Assembly: GCF_009709555.1 (NCBI RefSeq)
Contig: NZ_WJBG01000112.1
Location: 186,001 to 250,000, forward strand
DNA length: 64,000 bases
Direction: 5' to 3'
Origin: Streptomyces blattellae
GTDB lineage: Bacteria; Actinomycetota; Actinomycetes; Streptomycetales; Streptomycetaceae
A program made the translations under genes and the position numbers. Positions 45,595-55,483 of this stretch are shown here, piece by piece. A model generated the notes under the pieces. It made no database searches. It worked only from the letters and a program-made list of their open reading frames with translations, and had not been told where the DNA came from. Numbering within the stretch: position 1 is the stretch's first letter; the number at the start of each line of letters is the position of its first letter.

Positions 45595-48500
45595 GTGCTC
45601 ACCCTCGGCGGCACGACGACCGAGCTGGTGCTCCCCGACGGAGCCAAAGCCGTGGGTGACAGCTGGGTCACCGCCAACGGCGACGGCTCGCGCGTGGAAC
45701 TGCTGAAGAACACCGACTTCGCCAACGGCGACGACGGCGAGCACTGGCGCGTCACCACCCGGGACGGCACCCAGTACTACTTCGGCCGGAACAAGCTCCC
45801 CGGCTGGGAGGACGGCGACGCGACCACCGCCTCCGTGCTGTCCGTGCCCGTGGCGGGCAACCAGGACGAGGAGCCCTGCCACGCCGAGAAGTTCGCGGAC
45901 TCCTTCTGCGATCAGGCCTGGCGCTGGAACCTCGACTACGTGGTCGATCCGCAGGGCAACGCCATGTCCCTGTGGTGGGGGCGCGAGAACAACTACTACG
46001 CCAAGAACATGAAGTACGACGCCCCGGTGCTCTACCACCGGGGCGGCTACCTCCGGTCCATCAAGTACGGCCAGCGCGAGAGCTACGACCAGGACGACTC
46101 CACCCTCGACAACGAGCCCATCGCCCGTGTCGACTTCGAAGTGGACGAACGCTGCTTCGGCGAAGGAGTCTGCACCGAGACCAACTTCACGTCCGGAGAC
46201 CACGACAAGAACCGCATCTGGTACGACACCCCGGCCGACCTGTACTGCTCGGGCAGGAGCGGCGAGGAATGCTACGTGCCCGTGCCCACCTTCTGGTCGC
46301 GCAAGCGGCTCGCCACGGTCACCACCAAGGCCCAGCGCACCGAGGGCTCCACCGCTCAGACGCCGGTCGACAGCTGGACACTCCAGCAGTCGCTGCCCGC
46401 CGACGCGACGGACGAGGGCGCGGCGCTGTGGCTGGAGTCCATCACCCGGACCGGCTACGCACCCGACGGCGAGACCACAAAGAGACTCAACCCGGTGCGC
46501 TTCGTCGCGAACAGCGAGTCCATGCCCAACCGGGTGCGGGAGGGTGCGGCCGACAAGAATCCCGTCTTCGACCGGCTGCGCATCGCACGGGTCGTCAGTG
46601 AGTACGGCGGCGAGACCCTGGTCGAGTACAACAAGCCCGAGGGCGCCTGCAAGACAGGCAGTGGTTTCCCCGAGCCGGAGTCGAACACCGGGCTGTGCTT
46701 CCCGGTCTACTGGCATCCAGACCCCGACAAAGCCGACGAAAGCCTCAGCTGGTTCAACAAGTACGTAGTCGACTTCGTCGAGGAGAAGCCGGCCGTCGTC
46801 GGTGTCCCGGACGTGACGACCACGTACGACTACGGCGGCACCGGCGGCGCCTGGGCGCTGAACCAGGCCGAGTTCTCCAAGAAGAAGACCCGCACCTATG
46901 ACCAGTGGCGAGGCTTCTCCCTGGTCACGACGTACACGGGGGAGGATTCAAGCACCCCGTACATGAGCACGAAGCAATCCATGTCCGCGACCCGCTACTT
47001 CCGCGGCATGGACGGCGATCCGCTGCCCGGCGGCTCCGCCCGCTCGGTGACCGTCCGCGACGCCGAGGGCGCCGAGATCGCCCGGGACTCGGAGGCATTC
47101 CAGGGCCGGGTCGCCGAAACTCTCACTTACACCGGTGCGGGCGGCGAACTGGTCACCCGCACCGTCGACAGACCGACCGCGACCGTCCTCGCCACCCGCC
47201 CGCGCGGCGACGGCATTCCCCCGCTCAGGGCGTACCGGGTCCTGGACAGCGACACCATCACGGTGACCCGCGCCTCGGACACGTCGAGTGGGGCGAAGCA
47301 GTGGCGCACCACGGAAACCAGCACCACTTACGAGGCCAAGTACGGCCTGCCCGTCCAGGTCGAGTCGTGGGGCGATGTCGACAAGGAGGGCGACGAGTCC
47401 TGCACGGTCACGTCGTATGTCCACAACACCGACGCTCACCTGATCGGTCTGGACAAGCAGACGCTGACCACGGCGGGCACCTGCGCGCAGGCGTCCACGG
47501 CGACGGCCGACGACTGGATCTCGGGCGCCCGGGTCGCGTACGACGACGGGGAGGTCGGTGACGCGCCGACCACCGGCCTGCCCACGCGGACCTACGACGT
47601 CAGCGGCAACGGCGGCGCCTGGAAACTCAGCGGCACGATCACCTACGACGAGTACGGCCGGGTGAAGTCCGCGGACGACGCCGCTGGCAGTACCGACACC
47701 ACGACGTACATCCCCGACCACGGTCAGGTGTACTCGATCGTCACGACCAACGAACTGCGCCACACGGCGAAGACCTTCCTGGAGCCCGGCCGCGGCACCT
47801 CATGGAAGGAGGAGGACGCCAACAGCCGTACCACCCATTACGCCTACGACGCCCTGGGCCGGACGACGGCCACCTGGGGCGACGCGACCAAGACCACATC
47901 CACCACGCCCGCGGTGAAGATCGCGTACGACACCACGATCGGTGAGCCGGTGTCGGTGGTGACCTCGACGCTCACCGACGCGGGCACCTACGCGGACAGC
48001 GTGGTGATCTACGACGGTCTCGGCCGCGAGCGGCAGAAGCAGACTCCGGCGGTCGGCGAGGGCCGGCTGATCACGGACGTCCTCTACAGCGCCAACGGCA
48101 CCATCGCGCAGACCAACAACGCGTACTACGCGCCAGGTGAGCCGTCCACGATCCCCTTCGAACTGGACTCGGACTCGCAGGTGCCGAACGCGACGCTCTA
48201 CGCGTACGACGGTCTGGGCCGGGTCCTGTCGGAGACGCCGTACGAATCGGGCAAGGAGAAGTCCGGGAAGGCGACGCGCTACCAGTACGGCTACGACAAC
48301 TCCACCGTGATCGAGCCCGAGGGCGGCGCGGCGCAGCGCAGTTACACCGACGCGCTGGGCCGCACGGTCCGCGTGGACACCTTCACGGACGCGGCGCGCA
48401 CGAAGTACCGCTCCACGACGTACGAGTTCGACGAGCGCGGGGACATGACCGGCGCGGAGGACTCCGAGGGCAATCGCTGGACGTGGCAGTTCGACGCGCG

Positions 48501-51500
48501 GGGCCGGGAGATCCGGTCCGTGGACCCGGACACCGGCGAGACGCGGACGACGTACGACGACGCGAACCGCCCGGTGACCGTGAGGGACGCGCGCGGAGTG
48601 GTCGTATGGAACAGGTACGACGGCCTGTCGCGGGTCACCGAGCAGCGCCTCGGCAACCAGGACGGCAAGCTGCTGGCGACGACCCTTTACGACACGCTGC
48701 CCGGCGGCCTGGGCCTGCCGACCTCGTCGACGCGGTACACCGACGACGGCACGGGATACACCACGGGTGTCACCGGCTACACGGCGGACTACCAGCCGAC
48801 CGGCACGAAGGTCCAGCTGCCGCCCCTCGTCGCTGCCTCGTACGGCCTCGACGACTCGTACGAATACGGCTACACCTACTCGAAGACGGGCCTGCTGACT
48901 TCCACGTCGCTTCCGGCGGTGGGCACGCTCGGCGCCGAAACGCTGGAGATCCGGCACAACGAGGACGGCCTGCCCGTCTCGACCTCCGGCGACACCTGGT
49001 ACACCGCGGAGACCACCTACTCCCCGCACGGCGAGGTGCTGCGCACGGTCACTGGCGAACTGCCCTACCGGGTATGGACGACCAACCTGTTCGACGAGTC
49101 GACCGGTGAGCTGCAACAGAGCATCGTCGACCGGGAGTCCGTCAGCGACACGACGACGGTGTCCGGCAACCGAGTCAACTCCCGTACCTACGCCTACGAT
49201 CCGGCGGGCAACGTCACCTCGATCGCCGACCGGGTGGACGGTGTCACGGACCGGCAGTGCTTCACCTATGACGCGTTGGGGCAGCTGACCGAGGCATGGA
49301 CGAGTCCGGCGTCCTGCGCGCCCACGGGCAAGTCGGTCGCGGCACCCAGGTACGACGACGGCACGGTCAACGTCACGGCCGCGAACGACGGTTACTGGCA
49401 GTCGTACAGCTACGACGCGATGGGCAACCGCACGAAGCTGGTCGAGCACGACCCGGGCCTGGACTCCTCCAAGGACGCGACGACTTCGTACGCGTACGGC
49501 GCCGCGGACGGCACCCAGCCGCACACGCTCACCGGCACGTCGACCACGTACCGGGCCGACAGCGGCGCGCAGGTCACGAAGGCGTCGACGCTGACGTACG
49601 ACGCATCCGGAAACACGGAGACCCGCGGCACGGACGGCGACGAGCAGGCGCTGGAGTGGACGTGGGACGGGCAGGTCGAGAAGGTCACCGGGTTCGGCGA
49701 GAACGGGGCCGGCGCGTGGGCGGGCATCGCGGGCAAGTGCCTGGACCTGTCGGCCGCGTCGACCGCCGCGGGCACGGCGCTGCAACTGTGGTCGTGCAAC
49801 GGCACCAAGGCGCAGCAGCTGCGGATCGACTCGGAGTCGGAGGCGAGCCCCTCGACGGGCGCGCTGAAGGTGCTGGGCAAGTGCGTGGTGCCGAAGAGCG
49901 GCGGCAGCGCCAACGGCACCCCGGTGGTGATCGCGGACTGCACCGGCGATGCGGGCCAGCAGTGGACGACGATCTCCGCGGGCCACAAGCTCAAGCACGT
50001 CTCCTCGGGCAAGTGCCTGGACGTCCCGGGCTCGAACTCCGCGAACGGCACGGACCTGCAGCTGTACACCTGCGACGCGAACGGGCAGGCGCAGTCGTGG
50101 ACGCCGGACACGGAGACGGAGTATGTCTACGGCGGTGACGGCGCCCGCCTGATGGCCATCTCGGCGACCGAACGCACCCTGTACCTGGGCGAAGCGACGA
50201 TCTCACTGAACGCCGACGGCGCCCAGTCCTCCGCCGAGCGCTATTACGCCCAGCCGGGTGCGCCGACCGTGCTGCGCCACGCGTCGGGCGGCGGGACCGG
50301 GGAGCTGTCGGTCCAGGTGGCCGACCAGAACGGCACCGCGTACGTGAACGTGACCCTTGCCGAGGGCAACAAGGTCAAGTTCTCCAAGACCGACCCCTTC
50401 GGCAACGAGCGTGCGGAGAGCGCGACCTGGCGCTCGGGCCGGTCGTACGTCGGCGGTGACGACGACAACGCCAGCGGCCTGGTCCACCTGGGGGCGCGGG
50501 AGTACGACCCGGTCACGGGCCGTTTCCTGTCCGCCGACCCGGTTCTGGACCTGGCGGACCCGGTCCAGATGAACGGGTACGTGTACTGCGAGAACAACCC
50601 GGTGACGTTCGCCGATCCCACCGGCCTGATGTCGGAGGGCGGCAATGACGGCTACAGCGGTCCGTCCTCGGTGGAAGAAGCGTGGGCCAACGAGCAGTTG
50701 AACACGACCGTGTCGCAGGTCATCCGGAGCAGCGGCTGGGCGATGGTGTCCGAGTTCCTGGGGTGGAAGGACTTCGTGGACTGTGTCACCCGCGGAGATG
50801 TATGGGCGTGCGGCAACACGCTGGTGAGCTTCTTCGGGGGGATGGGCAAGGCATGGACAGCGGTCAAGGCCGTCAGAAAAGCCATCGATGCGGTGCAAGC
50901 GTGGCAGAAGGCCAAGGAGAAGGCCCGCAAGATTCTTGAGACGGTGCGGAAGGCCCGCGAGGCGGTCCGTAAGGCGAACGAGATCAGGAAGCGGGCAGCG
51001 GAACGCGCCGCACAACTGAAGAAGAAGGCACAGGAAGCCACAACCAGAGCGGCGAAGAGGGCCGCCCAGAAGACCGGCAATACCGCCCAGAAAACCCAGA
51101 AGGCCACGGCCAAGTCCGAGGAAGCGGTCAAGACCGGCTACCAGAAGGCCAAAGCGAGACCGGGCGCCAAGACCAGCTGCGAGAGCAACAGCTTCACCCC
51201 GGGCACGCCGGTGCTGATGGCCGACGGCACCAGCAAGCCGATCGAGGAGGTGAAGAACGGCGACCAGGTCTTGGCCACCGACCCGGAGACCGGCGAGACG
51301 AGCGTCGAGACCGTCACCGCCGAGATCAAGGGCGAGGGCGTCAAGCACCTGGTGAAGGTCACCATCGACACCGACGGCAACCAGGGCCACGCAACCGCCG
51401 ACATCACAGCGACCGACGGCCACCCCTTCTGGGTCCCGGAACTGAGCGAATGGATCGACGCGACCGCGTTGACGGCCGGCCAGTGGCTCCAGACCGGCGC

Positions 51501-52005
51501 GGGGACCTACGTCCAGGTCACGGCAGTCCAGCGCTGGACGACACCGGATGCCACGGTCCACAACCTCACGGTCAGTGATCTGCATACGTACTATGTGCTG
51601 GCTGGAACTACCCCGGTCTTGGTGCACAACTGCAATGAAGCGGGCGACTATCTCTATCGCGGAATTCCCAAGGGGCATCCCGCGTATGACGATGCCCTTC
51701 AGGGACGTGCAGTGCCCAGAGGTGGCCATTCCGACCCTGGGCGCCATGCAGGAGGTAATACCGAAAGCGAGTTCACCTCGTGGACCCACGACTATGAAGG
51801 CGTGGCCCTTGATGCCGCAGAGGAGCTTGGTCCGGGTGGAATCGTTCTGAGGATTCCAAGATCCAGTGTTCCGAAGGGAATCGACACTCAGATTCACGGC
51901 ACGGACTTGGAATCGTACGAGGAGATGGAGCACGCGCTCCGAGGCCCGGTAGGAGGCGCGGAGATCAGTATCAACAGAGGGCCGTGGACTCTGCCAGGGG
52001 GGTAG
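45595..52005 (+). CDS. RHS polymorphic toxin with ricin-lectin, Hint and probable ART toxin domains
   Basis: The 2,136-residue frame has many YD repeats, a ricin-B lectin domain at about residues 1375-1505 (GKCLDLSAAS, GKCLDVPGSNSANGTDLQLY, QSW), the RHS core end (LVHLGAREYDPVTGRFLSAD at about 1630), a Lys/Ala-rich coiled coil, a Hint domain from C1862 (NSFTPGTPVLMADG) to VHN before C2013, and a 123-residue C-terminal toxin. The toxin has LYRGIPKGHP, ESEFTSWTHD and YEEMEHALRG, an R-S-E order suggesting ADP-ribosyltransferase. The N-terminus and any signal are missing: in-frame stop at 45553 and similarity already under way at GTG 45595. Confidence 0.85.
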   Translation: MLTLGGTTTELVLPDGAKAVGDSWVTANGDGSRVELLKNTDFANGDDGEHWRVTTRDGTQYYFGRNKLPGWEDGDATTASVLSVPVAGNQDEEPCHAEKFADSFCDQAWRWNLDYVVDPQGNAMSLWWGRENNYYAKNMKYDAPVLYHRGGYLRSIKYGQRESYDQDDSTLDNEPIARVDFEVDERCFGEGVCTETNFTSGDHDKNRIWYDTPADLYCSGRSGEECYVPVPTFWSRKRLATVTTKAQRTEGSTAQTPVDSWTLQQSLPADATDEGAALWLESITRTGYAPDGETTKRLNPVRFVANSESMPNRVREGAADKNPVFDRLRIARVVSEYGGETLVEYNKPEGACKTGSGFPEPESNTGLCFPVYWHPDPDKADESLSWFNKYVVDFVEEKPAVVGVPDVTTTYDYGGTGGAWALNQAEFSKKKTRTYDQWRGFSLVTTYTGEDSSTPYMSTKQSMSATRYFRGMDGDPLPGGSARSVTVRDAEGAEIARDSEAFQGRVAETLTYTGAGGELVTRTVDRPTATVLATRPRGDGIPPLRAYRVLDSDTITVTRASDTSSGAKQWRTTETSTTYEAKYGLPVQVESWGDVDKEGDESCTVTSYVHNTDAHLIGLDKQTLTTAGTCAQASTATADDWISGARVAYDDGEVGDAPTTGLPTRTYDVSGNGGAWKLSGTITYDEYGRVKSADDAAGSTDTTTYIPDHGQVYSIVTTNELRHTAKTFLEPGRGTSWKEEDANSRTTHYAYDALGRTTATWGDATKTTSTTPAVKIAYDTTIGEPVSVVTSTLTDAGTYADSVVIYDGLGRERQKQTPAVGEGRLITDVLYSANGTIAQTNNAYYAPGEPSTIPFELDSDSQVPNATLYAYDGLGRVLSETPYESGKEKSGKATRYQYGYDNSTVIEPEGGAAQRSYTDALGRTVRVDTFTDAARTKYRSTTYEFDERGDMTGAEDSEGNRWTWQFDARGREIRSVDPDTGETRTTYDDANRPVTVRDARGVVVWNRYDGLSRVTEQRLGNQDGKLLATTLYDTLPGGLGLPTSSTRYTDDGTGYTTGVTGYTADYQPTGTKVQLPPLVAASYGLDDSYEYGYTYSKTGLLTSTSLPAVGTLGAETLEIRHNEDGLPVSTSGDTWYTAETTYSPHGEVLRTVTGELPYRVWTTNLFDESTGELQQSIVDRESVSDTTTVSGNRVNSRTYAYDPAGNVTSIADRVDGVTDRQCFTYDALGQLTEAWTSPASCAPTGKSVAAPRYDDGTVNVTAANDGYWQSYSYDAMGNRTKLVEHDPGLDSSKDATTSYAYGAADGTQPHTLTGTSTTYRADSGAQVTKASTLTYDASGNTETRGTDGDEQALEWTWDGQVEKVTGFGENGAGAWAGIAGKCLDLSAASTAAGTALQLWSCNGTKAQQLRIDSESEASPSTGALKVLGKCVVPKSGGSANGTPVVIADCTGDAGQQWTTISAGHKLKHVSSGKCLDVPGSNSANGTDLQLYTCDANGQAQSWTPDTETEYVYGGDGARLMAISATERTLYLGEATISLNADGAQSSAERYYAQPGAPTVLRHASGGGTGELSVQVADQNGTAYVNVTLAEGNKVKFSKTDPFGNERAESATWRSGRSYVGGDDDNASGLVHLGAREYDPVTGRFLSADPVLDLADPVQMNGYVYCENNPVTFADPTGLMSEGGNDGYSGPSSVEEAWANEQLNTTVSQVIRSSGWAMVSEFLGWKDFVDCVTRGDVWACGNTLVSFFGGMGKAWTAVKAVRKAIDAVQAWQKAKEKARKILETVRKAREAVRKANEIRKRAAERAAQLKKKAQEATTRAAKRAAQKTGNTAQKTQKATAKSEEAVKTGYQKAKARPGAKTSCESNSFTPGTPVLMADGTSKPIEEVKNGDQVLATDPETGETSVETVTAEIKGEGVKHLVKVTIDTDGNQGHATADITATDGHPFWVPELSEWIDATALTAGQWLQTGAGTYVQVTAVQRWTTPDATVHNLTVSDLHTYYVLAGTTPVLVHNCNEAGDYLYRGIPKGHPAYDDALQGRAVPRGGHSDPGRHAGGNTESEFTSWTHDYEGVALDAAEELGPGGIVLRIPRSSVPKGIDTQIHGTDLESYEEMEHALRGPVGGAEISINRGPWTLPGG

Positions 52006-52013
52006 GGTCCTGC

Positions 52014-52454
52014 ATGAGACAGCCTGCTGGGGTCGAGCACGACAACTTGGCCCCAGCAGGCTATGACCTGGAGGTAAGTGACTTGGAGCGGATGGAACTC
52101 GCCGAACTCCTCGTAGGTGATAGGGAGATCTTCCGCCTTTGTAGGTCCGCATTGACTGGCGGTGCCGATTTTGAAGTATGGATCGAGCCGACATCGACGC
52201 GGGAGATCGCGTCCATCTATTCCCGTCGGATGCGGACCATGAATCGAACCGGGCAACCTTCAATCGGTGTAGCTGAGGCAGTTGCCGATCTCAAAGCGTG
52301 TGCAGATACGGAACTCCTCGTCGGATATGTCGATGATCGCCCGACGGGCGGGTACTACTTCCAGATCTTCCTGACGTCGGGCTTCGAGAAGGTAATTTCA
52401 TGCCTTGGGGTCCGACCCTCAGTGACGGATTCTGATCCGGCGGATTCGGAATAA
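52014..52454 (+). CDS. Candidate immunity protein for the RHS toxin
   Basis: ATG 52014 follows GGGGGGTAGGG, eight bases after the RHS stop. The 146-residue acidic protein has SDLERMELAELLVGDREIF, DFEVWIEPTSTRE and VADLKACADTELLVGYVDD. No family is recognised. Its position directly behind a toxin domain, with different codon use from the RHS shell, is the usual immunity arrangement. Function inferred from position only. Confidence 0.65.
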   Translation: MRQPAGVEHDNLAPAGYDLEVSDLERMELAELLVGDREIFRLCRSALTGGADFEVWIEPTSTREIASIYSRRMRTMNRTGQPSIGVAEAVADLKACADTELLVGYVDDRPTGGYYFQIFLTSGFEKVISCLGVRPSVTDSDPADSE

Positions 52455-52502
52455 TTCTGTGCGGCTGAGAACTTCCGAGGCGACTCTTTGGAAATAGTGC
52501 AG

Positions 52503-52535
52503 AGGCCCCACCGGAGATTTCTTCCGGTGGGGCCT
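52503..52535. terminator. Hairpin after the toxin-immunity pair
   Basis: AGGCCCCACCGGA (52503-52515) pairs perfectly with TCCGGTGGGGCCT (52523-52535), loop seven bases. It lies about 50 bases past the immunity gene and before the integrase relic, and can serve both strands. Confidence 0.85.
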
Positions 52536-52569
52536 CCGGGGTATCTGACGGCAGTAGTTGACGGCAACG

Positions 52570-52758
52570 TCAGCGGACGGGTGCGGCGCTGAGGGGCGGT
52601 TCGCCGCCTTCATCGAGCCGGTTGACGGCCCCGGCGGGGCCATGGAGGGCGTGGCTGAGGAGGTCGATGGCGTCGCGCTGGAGGCGGAGCCGGACGTGGG
52701 CGTAGACGATGGCGTTTACGCCGGTGTGGGCGTGGCCGAGGAGTTCCTTGCACTGCAC
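52570..52758 (-). pseudogene. C-terminal remnant of a tyrosine-type integrase
   Basis: The minus-strand frame reads ELLGHAHTGVNAIVYAHVRL and then RLQRDAIDLLSHAL. This matches the box with the catalytic H and Y (LGHxxxxxTxxxYxHV) of actinobacterial phage/ICE integrases, although the tyrosine is in AIVYAHV. Everything before it is missing. The 199 bases up to the lipoprotein gene at 52958 hold no supported gene. No tRNA stands next to it. Confidence 0.7.
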
Positions 52759-52957
52759 AGCTTCGAAGACTCGCCAACGCGGGCTCCATGGTCTCCGGCG
52801 AGGACTTCATTTTCCCTACCGGCCTGTCACCACCCGGTCCGACAAGCCGGCCTGATCCGCTCACACCCCACGCGTAGCCGGGGCCGACGCGTCAGCGTTC
52901 GGTTCCGGCTTGCAGTCAATGCAGCACAGAGAACGTAGAACGGAGATTCCCGGTTTA

Positions 52958-53725
52958 ATGGACACCACCCGTATACCCGCCAGTTCGCGTCGCATCCATG
53001 TCGCCGTCGGCCTCGTCCTTCCCCTCGCTCTGATCGCGGCATGCGGCAGCGGCGAGAACGGTGCAGTCGAGAGTCCTGCCTCCGTCCCCAGGACCGAGAG
53101 CGCCTCGTCGGCTCTCTCCGCCGCCCAGTTGGACAAGCTGTCCCTGACGGCGGGTGACGTCAAGGGGTTCACGGTCCGCGAACTCGACGAAACCGAGGCG
53201 TTCACGCAGCACGACGTGCGCACGGACGAGGCGGACTGCGCCCCCGTCAGCCAGGCCATGTATGACGTGGCCCTGGGTGACCCGGCGGCCACCGCTCAGC
53301 GGCGGATGGACTCGGAGCTCGACGACCGCGCCATCGACGCGGCGGAGACGTCCGAGGAACTGGACGCGGCGTTCACCGTCATCCACACCACCGTCACCCT
53401 CGCTTCCTACGACACCCCGTCCCAGGCCAGAGCGGCACTCGACTCGCTGAGGGGCTCGATCGCCACGTGCGAGGGTGGGTTCTCGTCCATCGGCACCGGC
53501 GAGAGGGTGGAAGCCGACACCGCGCCCGACGCCGGTGACGAGGCTGTCGCCTTCGCCGTGGAGAGTAGCGACGACGGCGATCTCTCCGGCTCGACGAGGG
53601 CGGTGGTCTTCCGAGAGGGCGGCCTCGTCGTCCAGGTCAGCGCGGTCAACGACGACGCCAAGTCCACCGACGACTGGGACTTCCCCACCGTCCTGGTCGA
53701 GACCCAGGACGCGAAGCTCGACTGA
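52958..53725 (+). CDS. Secreted lipoprotein
   Basis: ATG 52958 was chosen over 52910 because a signal starts after it. The 255-residue protein has a basic N-terminus, hydrophobic core and lipobox ALIAAC. The mature part is rich in Asp/Glu/Ser/Thr and resembles streptomycete lipoproteins with a sensor-domain-like fold (LSLTAGDVKGFTVRELDETE; two further cysteines in DCAPVS and ATCEGGF that could form a disulfide). The ligand is unknown. Confidence 0.75.
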   Translation: MDTTRIPASSRRIHVAVGLVLPLALIAACGSGENGAVESPASVPRTESASSALSAAQLDKLSLTAGDVKGFTVRELDETEAFTQHDVRTDEADCAPVSQAMYDVALGDPAATAQRRMDSELDDRAIDAAETSEELDAAFTVIHTTVTLASYDTPSQARAALDSLRGSIATCEGGFSSIGTGERVEADTAPDAGDEAVAFAVESSDDGDLSGSTRAVVFREGGLVVQVSAVNDDAKSTDDWDFPTVLVETQDAKLD

Positions 53726-53729
53726 CTCG

Positions 53730-53945
53730 TCAGGAGGGGGGCGAGGTGACGGCCCCGGTGCGTATGCCTGCCAGGAGGTGGGCGAGGGCGTCGGGGGCGG
53801 TGGTGAGGTGGGTGGTGGGGGTGTCGCTTTCGCGGAGGTGGGTTGCGGTGGGGGAGGAGGTGGCGAGTTCGACGCAGGTGTTGCCGTCGCCTCCGTCGGA
53901 AAAGGTCGACTTCTGCCAGTGCAAGGCCTGAGTCATCGTGCGCAT
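53730..53945 (-). CDS. DUF397 domain protein (second module)
   Basis: ATG 53943-53945 overlaps the XRE stop by one base (TGATG) and has AAGGAA upstream. The 71-residue protein reads ALHWQKSTFSDGGDGNTCVE, then THLRESDTPTT and ALAHLLAGIRTG, the DUF397 plan. It is the small partner of the XRE protein at 53945. Confidence 0.85.
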   Translation of the reverse strand: MRTMTQALHWQKSTFSDGGDGNTCVELATSSPTATHLRESDTPTTHLTTAPDALAHLLAGIRTGAVTSPPS

Positions 53946-54796
53946 CACAGTTCCTTCGTCACACGGTGGATGAGGTCCCGGGACGCCGTTGGGTTCAGCG
54001 CCGCCTTCTCCACCCTATGGAAAAGCGTTCGAAGCAGCTTCAGTTGGGGTTCCGCGTCGATGAATGCGGTGCCGGTGGGGGCATCACGTAGTCCGGTGTC
54101 CAGCTGGGGTACGGGGCCGCCTGCGTACATCATCGAAGCTCCGGCACCGGCGAAGCCGTCCTGGTCGGTTGGGATGATGCGCACTGTGGCATGCCCCCGC
54201 TCGATCTGGTCCAGGATCTGCCGGAGTTGAGCGCGTGCCACGCTGCGATCGGACACCCGGATGCGCAGGGCGAATTCATGGATGAGTGTCTCGTACGGCG
54301 TGGGGTTGTCGCTCTCGATGGCCGCCCTCCGCTTCATCCGGTGCTCCACGCGAGGGTTCAGCTCACTCTCTGGCAGCCCGGGGACCATGAACGAGTAGAC
54401 GGCGCGGGCGTAGTCGGCGGTCTGGAGCAGCCCGGGAACGTGGGTGATCACCACCTCGCGCAGGAACGTCGCGTGGTGTTCCACTTCGGCGGTGTTCAGG
54501 AACACCGGGGGTAGCACCCCGCGGTAGTCCTCCCACCAACCTCGCGTGCGATCGATGGCCATGCCCACCAGCGCTTCGATCAAGGCCTCGTCCGTGCAGG
54601 CGTAGTGGGCCGCGAGGCGGCGTACGCGCTCTGGGCTCACCCCGGCGACGCCGGACTCGATCTGACTCATCTGAACCGAGTCCGCACCGAGCAGTGCTGC
54701 GGCTTCCCGGGCCTTCATGCCGGCTGCTTCGCGCAGTTTGCGCAGCTCAGCGCCCAGGCGCACTCTGCGAGCCGTGAGATGCCTCTTCGGCGGCAC
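53945..54796 (-). CDS. XRE-family regulator with DUF5753 domain (second module)
   Basis: GTG 54794-54796 lies at the ideal distance from AGGAGG; an earlier GTG overlaps that site. The 283-residue protein has LRKLREAAGMKAREAAALLG and MSQIESGVAGVSPERV, then the DUF5753 hallmarks RTRGWWEDY and HVPGLLQTADYARAVY. Same arrangement as the 3881-5198 module: DUF397, XRE and a divergent ATP-binding gene. Confidence 0.9.
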   Translation of the reverse strand: MPPKRHLTARRVRLGAELRKLREAAGMKAREAAALLGADSVQMSQIESGVAGVSPERVRRLAAHYACTDEALIEALVGMAIDRTRGWWEDYRGVLPPVFLNTAEVEHHATFLREVVITHVPGLLQTADYARAVYSFMVPGLPESELNPRVEHRMKRRAAIESDNPTPYETLIHEFALRIRVSDRSVARAQLRQILDQIERGHATVRIIPTDQDGFAGAGASMMYAGGPVPQLDTGLRDAPTGTAFIDAEPQLKLLRTLFHRVEKAALNPTASRDLIHRVTKEL

Positions 54797-55020
54797 TCGC
54801 ACCTCCTCGTTTCAACTGCCTGGCACACGTGCCCCGTTCGGGGGTCAGAGTACGGCAACGGGTTGCGGATTCCTAAGTTTAGGAAATACCGTCAGTGCTG
54901 CGCCGCACACGCTGCGGAATCGCCGGGATCCGGAAGCGCACCGCTCCGTCCTGCCAAGACGGCTGCGGCACTGCCACCGGCCCGCCCCTCAACTCCCCTC
55001 CCGCCGACAGGAGCTGACCC

Positions 55021-55434
55021 ATGCCCGAAAACAACCCCGAACCCTGGCAGTACGTCCTCTCCATCCCCAACGACCCCCGAGCCGTCACCATCAGCCGCCG
55101 CACGCTCCGCCTCATCCTCGCCATGCACGGCCTGATCAACCTCGTCGACGTCGCCGAACTCCTCGCCGCGGAGTTGGTCGCCAATGCCGTACGCCACACC
55201 AAGGGCCGCGCCGACCTGCGCGTGTCCTGGTCGGCGGGCGTCCTGCGGATCGGCGCGTGGGACGGCGACCCTCAACCCCCTGAGCCACCACGGCAGTTGG
55301 ACCGCATCGCCGACCTGGAGCAGGGGCGCGGCCTCGCCCTCGTCCGGGCGTGCTCCGACCTCTGGGGCTGGCAGCCGCAGTCCCGGCACGGCAATCGCGG
55401 CAAGTTCGTGTGGTGTGACCTGGCCGCCGCGTAG
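55021..55434 (+). CDS. ATP-binding (RsbW-like) regulatory protein
   Basis: The 137-residue protein starts at ATG 55021 after GACAGGAGC. It is a GHKL anti-sigma-type ATPase: N-box AAELVANAVRHTKG, LRIGAWDGDP (G1-like) and LEQGRGLALVRACSDLWGWQ. It is intact and shows what the 5198 protein should look like at its C-terminus. It should act with the XRE/DUF397 pair, which is divergent. Confidence 0.88.
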   Translation: MPENNPEPWQYVLSIPNDPRAVTISRRTLRLILAMHGLINLVDVAELLAAELVANAVRHTKGRADLRVSWSAGVLRIGAWDGDPQPPEPPRQLDRIADLEQGRGLALVRACSDLWGWQPQSRHGNRGKFVWCDLAAA

Positions 55435-55483
55435 CTCGTTGATCACGGCTGACGGAGAGACAGAAAGACAGAAAGGAGAGCTG

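Noticed and set aside
47800..49998. 732-residue minus-strand frame opposite the RHS core
   Set aside because: Shadow of YD repeats; repeats generate long open antisense frames.
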